This document shows positions 44,001 through 53,000 of a stretch of DNA of 64,000 nucleotides, in pieces. The DNA lies in assembly GCA_021234535.1 (NCBI GenBank), contig CM037843.1, forward strand, positions 11,245,979-11,309,978, written 5' to 3'. Under the pieces are notes generated by a model. The model was given only the letters and a program-made list of their open reading frames with translations. It was not told the DNA's origin and did no database searches. Every line of letters begins with the position of its first letter. Position 1 is the first letter of the stretch. Source of the DNA: Stichopus chloronotus. Taxonomy: Eukaryota; Echinodermata; Holothuroidea; Aspidochirotida; Stichopodidae. A program made the translations under genes and the position numbers.

Positions 44001-47000
44001 AGTGATACACGAAGGGACACACCGGGGTGACTATGACAAGCCCCCTTAAAGGGAAATAGGGCGTTTAGAATACACCAACATGACATACAAAAGAAATAGT
44101 GTAAGTCATTGTTAAACCATCCAGTCTCATCAATAAAAACCTGCCAAAGCTTCATCTCCTCAAAACATCATGCATGTGATGAGTGATGGAAGATGCATCA
44201 TTTGAATTTTGAAAAGTTTGGGTGAACAAATTAGTGTTGAGCAACAAATAACTGAATTTCTATCTGTGAGAAACTTACTTCTTGGAAAGAAGGGCACTGT
44301 CCTTCCTTATTGTGAATAATCTATCATTCTGCGTCCACAAACATTGCTTTCAAAAATATGGATGTTTCCTGTAAAACAAACGCCCTATTTCCCTTTAAGT
44401 ATTGTCACCAGGTTGAGAAATCTTATGGAACATGAGTCTTTCTCTTCAGTTAAAGAGGTCGTGACATGTAGACTAAAACACCGCAAAAACTGGTTTTTCT
44501 AAATATTTGGACAAATTGATATCTAAAACTGCCTTTGGTGTCCTTGTGACATCATCCAATGTTATGCAGTCAAAGTCTCATGTTTCAGAGTTGGAAACTC
44601 CCTTTAAAAAATCTTCTTTTCTTTATGATGTCTTATGATGTGATATTAGGTGCAGATTCATGCATTAGCCAAGATTGGACTTCCAAAGAATTCTGTTGAC
44701 CTTAGAAAAGAGTTCTTTCAGACATAGGTTTTTGTTTGAGTTGGGTTGTAGCCATTCCAACTCTAGGTGCACTGATATATTCTGATGATGGTTTAGCAGT
44801 GACTGGAACATTTTGTTTCATCCAACTGTATTTCAGTCTCTTTCATAGAAATAACAAAGTTAGTATACATATATGTATACAAAACAAGATAAAATGGTAG
44901 AGGAAAGAGACTGAGGGGTAGCAACAAGAAGCTCCACAGAGCTTGTAAATGTTCCCACCCCTTAAAATGAAAAGAGATCATAAACAAATAAAAACGAATT
45001 TAGAAGAAAAGAGAACAAAGCAACAACAAGGAAAGAGAGACAAAATTGAAGGGAAAAGACAAAAAGCTTTACAATCAGTGAATAGTTTGTGAGATGGTGT
45101 TTAAGATGTTTTTTAAACATAGACAGATTGTGGCATTCCTTAATCTTGTCAGGTAATGATTCTATATTTTACACCAAGGAAACGAATACTGCAATGTGAG
45201 GATTTGAGTCTAAAGTATGGGATCAATAAATGATTAGAGAATCGAATAGGATATGCATTATTATCTCTACTAAAATTAAAAAAGTTATTAAAAATTGTCG
45301 GAGTATTACAATGTGACCAATTATACATGCAAATGCTGATGTAATAACGATGAACGTCATAAATATTAAGTACATTAAGGTTTACGAAAAGAGGGACTGT
45401 ATGATGGAGGTAGTCGTAGTTGCAAACGAACAGCTCTTTTGTGAAGTACAAAAAGAGGCTGAATTCTGGTAGGGTAAGTACTACCCCAAACAGTAATACA
45501 ATAAGAGAAATACAGGAATATAAGACTTGTATAGAGTTACAAGACTATGCCTTGGGACAATGTGGTGAAGTCGGTTAATAATACCAACTCCTTTTGACAC
45601 TTTTTGAAAACGTGCTTAATATGCTTAGACCAAGAAAGATGATTATCAATGAATACTCCGAGAAAACCAGTAAAAGTAGGGAGCTAAATATTAAAGTGAT
45701 TGCGTGTGTAGGCAAAAAGTAAAAACATTGAAATTTCATCTCAAGAAGTTTGGTAAGGCTTTTAATTACACCATTCAGACAATCTGGGAAAATAAATAGG
45801 TTTCAGTTGGTTAATTTTGCCATATGATTTCAAATTCTTCTAACATAACTACAAAAGGTGTAGAATATGATAATGTAGTGGTTGACAGTTTTCATTCAAA
45901 TCAACGGTGTGCTTCTTTGAGCAAGCCAATGGGAAGTATACTAGTATTAAAGTGATTGTGTGCGTAGGCAAAAAGTAAAAACATTGAACTTTCATCTCCA
46001 AAATTTTGGTAAGGCTTTTAATTACACCATTCAGACAATCTGGGAAAATAAATAGGTTTCAGTTGGTTAATTTTGTCATGTGATTTCAAATTGTTCTAAC
46101 ATAACGACAAAAAGTGCAGAATACGATAATGTAGTGATTGACAGTTTTCATTCAAATCAACGGTGTGCTTCTTTGAGCAAGCCAATTGGAAGTATACTAG
46201 TATTAAATATTCAGTTACCAACTCAGGATCACTGACGCCACGGGCAAGGTTGTGTTTAGTTCGTAGGTTATTTGTAAATACAGTGTCTCCTTCCACTAAA
46301 TACTACAATTCTCGATGCCTACCAAGGAGCGACGACTTGAGTAGTATGTTTTTGATACACTAGTGAGACCTGGTTTTCGTTCCGATGATAATCGTAACCT
46401 TTGTAATCATGCATATGTGTATGTAAGGGTGCCTGTATGTGTGTGTGTGCGCGTGTACGGGTGTGGGTGTGTGTGTGTTGATGTCTGTGACGCCCTACCT
46501 TGTAAACACGATATCTCAAGAAGTTAAGTTTAGACAGATCTCATATTTGGTTTGTAGGTGTACCATATTGAGAAGAAGAACCCTATTGTTTTTGGTGGAG
46601 GTCAAAGGTCATTTAAGGTCAACAGGGGTCAAAATGTGAAAACCTTGTAAACACGATATCTCAAGAAGGGAAGCTTGGACAGATCTCATATTTGGTATGT
46701 AGGTGTACCATATTGAGAGGATGAACCCTATTGTTTTTGGTGGAGGTCAAAGGTCATTTGGGGTCAACAGCGGTCAAAATGTGAAAACCTTGTAAACACG
46801 ATATCTCAAGAAGGGAAGCTTGGACAGATCTCATATTTGGTATGTAGGTATACCATATTGAGAAGGAGAATCCATTTGTTTTTGGTGGAGGTCAAAGGTC
46901 ATTTAGGGTTAACAGGGGTCAAACTGTGTAAACCTTGTAAACACGATATCTCAAGAAAGGAAGCTTGTAGAGATCTCATCTTTTGTTTGTAGTTGTACAA

Positions 47001-50000
47001 TGTTAAGTATAGGAACCATATTGTTTTTGGTGGAGGTCAAAGGTCATTTGGGGTCAACAGGGATCAAATGGTGAAAACCTTGTAAACATGATATCTCAAG
47101 AAAGGAAGCTTGGACAGATCTCATATTTAGTGTGTAGGTGTACCATATTGAGAAGAAGAATCCTATTGTTTTTGGTTAAGGTCAAAGTTCATTTGGGGTC
47201 AACATAGGTCAAATTGTGAAAACCTTGAAAACACGATATCTCAAGAAAGGAAGCTTGTAGTGATCTCATATTTAGTATGTAGGTGTACCGTATTGAGAAG
47301 AAGAATCCTATTGTGTATGGTAGGGGTCAAAGGTCATTTGGGGTCATCAGGGGTCAAGTTGTGAAAACCTTGAAAACACGATATCTCAAGAAAGGAAGCT
47401 TGTAGAGATCTCATGTTTTGTATGTAGTTGTACCATGTTGAGTAGAGGAACCTTAGCGTTTTTTGTGAAGGTCAAAGGTCATTTGGGGTCAACAGGGGTC
47501 AAATTGTGAAAATGTGACAAATGTGACACATACTAATGCTATTATACCAGATTCAGAAAAAAATTGCTCTTAAATAGATCATGGAAACCACAATGCATTT
47601 CAGCATTCTGGTTTACTGTTTTTGTTTCCTTGCATCAGGAAAGGAACCTATGCAGTCAGGTTGGCGTGTGTGTGTGCATGCATCTGTGACACTTGCTTAG
47701 GTAAGCTCTAACTCAATAGGGGAAAGTCTGATGAAAGTCAAACTTGGTATGTAGGTTGGCCAAAGGTCAAAGGTCATCTGGGGGAACTGGGGGAAAATGT
47801 CTGTTTTGCTTGGGTATGCTCTAACTCAATAGGGGAAAGTTAGATGAAAGTCAAACTTGATACGTATATTTGCCATATTGAGAAGGGATGCCCTATCGCT
47901 TTTGGTGGAGGTCGAAGGTCGTCTGGGGGAACTGGGGACAAAAGTTTTGCTTGGGTACGCTCTAACTCAATAGGGGAAAGTCCGATGAAAGTCAAATTTG
48001 GTATGTAGGTTCGTCATATTGAGAAGGTGTGTCCTATCATTTTTGGTGAAGGTCAAAGGTCACCTGGGGGACATGGGGGCAAAAGTCTGAAAACCTTGTT
48101 ATTCTATGGATGCTCATATGTTCCATCAGTCCCCCTCCAGTGCATCATGGAAGTACTGCTTAAGTTAGCAGTTTCTTGATCAAATGAAAAAGAAGCGGTG
48201 TTGTTTGCACTCTTGTAGGTGGTCACACCAGACAAGTTTTGGCTGGATCAGGTTACCTCCTTGTGCCTGAGTGCTAATGTGTGCATTCATGTAAGTGTCT
48301 TTTCAATTAGTGAGGTGAGCAGGACACGATGAAAGAAAATAAGTCAGTTGGTGTTCTTACCAGTTTAAATTAGACCCCAGTAGTTCCCTCCAGGGCATGC
48401 TGTCAGTTCATTGGACTTTAAAGTGGCATAGATGAGATAAGCCATATTACAATTTGCAGAGCCCCTTCTTTAAAGGAGAGATTCACAGCTGTTTGCGTTT
48501 TGTAAAATGAATGGGATATTGCTGTATATTGCAGAAATCAACATCTGCAATTCCTTGCATTAATTGAAATGGCTTTTTTGATATTTATGAACTCAGGCAT
48601 ATCATTTTACAGTATGTACATTTCAAGTGCAAGGAACCATAGTGCTCATAGGCTGTTGGGAAATCATGCAAAATACTTCTTCTCTTACAGATTGTATGTA
48701 ACACTGTTGATGGTTGGTCACATTAGTACTATGGAAGTGGTTCCATGTGGGTACATGTTTGTCATGTTTGGGGTCCAATGTCTGAAACGGGCCATTTTAT
48801 AAAAGCTTGAAATACGTTTCTCTCTCTACAGATTTGATGTTAACAAAAGTGAGAGTTCATGGTCAGAAGTGGACCATATAGGCTATCGTACAAAATAATG
48901 CAATATGCTCCCTTTTACTTCATAATTTACATTATAAGCTTTCCATCTGTGCAAGGAACCAGAGTGCCCTTGGGCTCTTGTTATTCCAATCTCGTTGCTT
49001 TTCAAAGTAGCTACTGTCGTTTTCCTTCATTGAAAGACAATGTCCGTTCATGTACAACATCTCGTGTACGTTTAAAAATAAAGAAAAAGCTAAGATCAAA
49101 TATAATCTCATCGTTTTGGTTTTTCAGTACACACGCAATCACTTTAAATATTCAGTTACAACTCCGGATCACTGACGCCATGGGCAAGGTTGTGTTCTGT
49201 TCGTAGGTTATCTGTAAATACAGTGTTTCCTTTCACCAAATACTACAATTCCCGATACCTACCAAGGAGCGACGACTTGAGTAGTATGTTTTTGATACAC
49301 TAGTGAGACCTGTACTGTTGCATATTCATTATGTAGGCGGTTATAGTAAGAACCATTAATTTTCAAATATGATTTCTGTTTTTTACTGTTTTTATGCCAA
49401 TCCCGTTGCTTTTCAAAGTAGTTAAGTAGTGTTATTTTCCTTCATTGAAAGACATAGTCCATTCATGTACAACCTCGCGTGTACATTTAAAAATAAAGAA
49501 AAAGTTAAGATCAAACATATAATCTTATTTTTTTGGTTTTTCAGTTCACACGCAATCACTTTAACACCATTGAGGACAGATACTTGTAGTAGCAGGATTG
49601 ATGTTCTTAGAGGTTGTGTGGAAAAGAATAGATTTGGTTTTACCAACATTTAATGATAACTTACTCTTACAAAACCAATTGTGAATATTTATAAATTCAT
49701 ACTGAACGGTATTCTAACAGAGAGTTAATGTCATGGAAAAGAAGAGATTAGTGTCATCAGCGTATGAAACTATATGAAATTTATTTCTGGCTACATGACG
49801 ATCATTATCATAAATAATGAATAGTAAGGGACCTAAAACAGAGCCCTCTTCAACGCCACAAGTGATAGGTAAAGAAGATCTTTCAAGAGCCACCGAACCA
49901 ATCAATTTTCGGTCTCCAAAGTATCTAAGCTTGTTGAGTGAAATGTTATGATCAAGTGTATCAAAAGCTTTCTAAAGGTCAAGAGAAATGCCAGATGCAA

Positions 50001-53000
50001 AATGATTTTTTTCAAATGCATCTAAAATTTTGTTGGTAGAACTTAGGATTAGGTGAGTGGTTGACCTACCAGGAAGAAACCCAAACTTATAGTCACACAA
50101 AAGATTTCGCTGGATTAAGAATGAATAGAGTCTATTAAACATGATTTTCTCTAAAATTTTCAAGAAACAGGAAGAATTGAAATAGGTTTCTTACAAAATC
50201 TTTTGCCCCACTTGTAAATATAGGAATAATACGAGCAGTCTTAAGGGAAGCAGGGACTACACCCTGTTTAAAAGACATATTGAAAAGATAAGTGACTGGC
50301 ACCGACACAGAATGGGCAACGTGTTTGACGACATTAGCTGGGATTCCATCAAATCCAGCGGCAGAAGGTTTGAGGGACAATATCATTTTTAGCATCTCAT
50401 CATGTGTTGTCTGGTTGATAAAAATAAAATTAGTATTAGGATTATTTATGTGGGAGTGATAGCTCTGTTGAACATGGCGGGATTTTATGTTGAGTATCTT
50501 GACCGATTGTAGTGAAGTAATCATTAAAAATATGGCCTCCTTTTGAAGGATCAGAGATACTGACCCCCTGATGAGAGGTGTTATCGGGACAGTTGGTTCA
50601 GAACCATGCAAGAGGGTATTGATGGAGTGCCACATACTCTTTGTATCATGGCTACCATTGGCAAATAATGAATAGTAATAGGATATCTTGGCTTGTCTGA
50701 TAACTGAGGTGAGACAGTTTCTGAAACATTTGTAATCATTTAAGTTATCGGTTAAGATGATTCGCTTCCCTACTAGCTACCCTGGGAATACATGTATTAA
50801 AATGATTATTGAAAATTGCGGTGAAGTTGTTGAAAGCAACATCGACGTCAGCGTAATTATGCTCATCCAATTAAGGTCCATCATGAATCGCAGCACGAAA
50901 ATTTTCCAAGGCTATTTCATTAATTTTCCTTCCTAGAGAACAGTTAGTTAAAGAAATGCTTTGTGGAACAGTACCAAAGTCAAAAAGTGTAAAAACAGGA
51001 AATGAGCGGAACTTTAATACACTGAAGAAAGTAAATATTAACTTTCCTGAACATGCATTTGCTCTCTCTCCACAACAATTGAAAGTGCTTCTACTAGCAC
51101 ATGCTTTCATGCATTTGTTTGAAACTTGCAATGTTTCTTAGGTAATGGACCATTTGGAATATACAGAAATTTTTAGTACAAGGTCCCATGGCCTACGTTT
51201 TGAAATTGCGCAAAATTTTTAGCCAACTGTAGATTTTCTTGCACAATCTTATTGGTTTGATGCAATGATATGTTTTTAGTGGTACTGTCAGGGTGTTGAT
51301 GAATTTTTGATTTAAGGTCCCATGGAGCCTATGGCCTATTTTATGCAAAAAGCTTGTTCTTCTGCAGATACTTGTGTGCAGTGTTGATAATTTGATATAA
51401 TAGTACTCTGCTAGTGATACCTTGAGGGTGTTCAAAAATCCTAGGTCCAAAATTCAAGATGGGCCTGAGGATTCATATTCAGTCTTAAGACTCAAACTTT
51501 ATGTACATGCTTTAAGGTGCCACTAACGGAGTATCATAATGACAACCCATCAATACAGTGCACTCGTAATCTGTAGGAGGAGACATTTTGCCAAATTTTG
51601 GAAGAGGGCCTACATTAGACCATGGACCAAATTTTTTTTCATATCATACACAGATCACTAATGAATCATTATGACAAGTCATTAAATTGTACATGACAAT
51701 TTTTAGTATGCTGTCAATACTGTTGAGCAGTAATAAAGGGAAAGAGATCTCAAGATGATCTCAAGGGCCCATCTTGAGATTTGGACCCAAACTTCCTGCA
51801 CACCCTAAAGGTGCCAGCTGAGCATCAATACAACAAGCCAGCAGCATCACATAAGAGAATCTGTAGGAGTAGAGGCATTCCACAGAATTTCATAAAATGG
51901 ACAATGGGCCCTTACATCAGACCTTGGACCAAAAATTCATGAACACCCTGAAAGGTCCCACTAGCAACCTATCCTTGTGACAAACCACTGAGGTTGTACA
52001 TGGCAGTCTGCAGAATGAAAAGCATTTTGCAAAATCTCATAAAATCGACCATTTATAGGACACCTCAAATGGCCCAGTATTGTAATATACACAAAAGGGT
52101 AATCTCTGGTGGCATCAGATGACCTTTGACTCCCAAAATAAGGTACCTTCACATAATGTAATGGTTTCATATGCTCACAATCAACAGTTTCCATTTTCTG
52201 TCTCCAGTATCAAGAGATATTGTGTCAATAGGCTTTTCCTATCCACATTTTCTTAGTGTCTGCCCTCTAGTAAGGCCAAAAGATTAAACGCATGCAATCA
52301 TAACAGCAATAAAGTTTTCTTCATGACGGCAACAAAGTTATTATAAACCCCATTACTTACTGTTGTAACCACATACACAAAAAGGCTTGAGCAACTGTAG
52401 CATTGCTACTTTGTTTTTCCATGCATTGGTCATGTCTGCACTGGGTATATTTTACAGATGTGTGTTGAGGCCTACATGACAAATGTGCAAAAACTCAAGA
52501 TGTTTACACACTGTGAAGAAATTTGAACCATGCATTACATGCTTTTCAGGGTAGTACAAAACATCTTTAGTAACAGAACCTATAGATCTTAAGAATAATT
52601 TGACATGCATACTTATTCTGGGAATATTTACCATAGTAGATTTTTAGATGTGTATGAGCATGCAGGTATTTGTGTCGATCAACATGTACACAGTGTATTA
52701 CATACTAAACCACTAAGTAACTTGAATATTCAGCACTTCTATCCACAATGAGCAGTCTGAGTCACTGATGAACTGCACAGCTCAGCACACTTCATTTTGG
52801 GAGTGCATGAAATGAGCAGGATTGAATGACTATGGAAAAGGATAGGGATGAGATTTGCAACTGTGTGGATTGTCTACTTTTCAGATCGACTGCAACATGG
52901 CCTCTTGAACCAGTAGCGTCAGAGAAGAAGGGATGGCGTTATGTCAGATTACAGCAAAATGGGAAGAATGCCAGTGGTCAAACTCATTATCTATCAATCT

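Larger units (their letters stand above)
45951..49143. mobile_element. Inner TTAA MITE, same family, itself interrupted
   Basis: It starts AGTGATTGTGTGCG (45951) and ends CACGCAATCACT (49143). The TTAA copies at 45947-45950 and 49144-49147 are target duplications made from the outer MITE, where the related copy near 25363 reads TTGA. It is broken at about 46372 by A and B repeat elements and resumes near 48984. About 110 bp of MITE sequence were lost at that break. Confidence 0.9.
45695..49560. mobile_element. Outer TTAA MITE (AGTGATTGCGTG family) in LINE 2
   Basis: Ends AGTGATTGCGTG (45695) and CGCAATCACT (to 49560), flanked by TTAA at 45691-45694 and 49561-49564. Its own sequence is 45695-45946 plus 49148-49560. 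The middle is a second copy of the same family inserted at an internal TTAA. It is in opposite orientation to the copy at 24952-25612. Confidence 0.92.
44820..51000 (-). mobile_element. L2/CR1-type LINE 2, 5' truncated and interrupted
   Basis: Read on the minus strand it begins inside the endonuclease domain (FPVFTL motif near 50990), runs through the reverse transcriptase (49714-50960), is broken at 49564 by a TTAA insertion, and resumes at 45690 with the RT thumb and C-terminal region. It ends in a 3' untranslated part near 44820. Removing 45695-49560 plus one TTAA copy rejoins the two coding halves. Several stops and shifts make it inactive. Antisense to the host gene. Confidence 0.85.

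Noticed and set aside
45149..45451. Minus-strand 100-codon frame as a host gene
   Set aside because: Its [19 protein letters not shown] and IRFLGVKY motifs are the C-terminal part of the L2/CR1 polyprotein.
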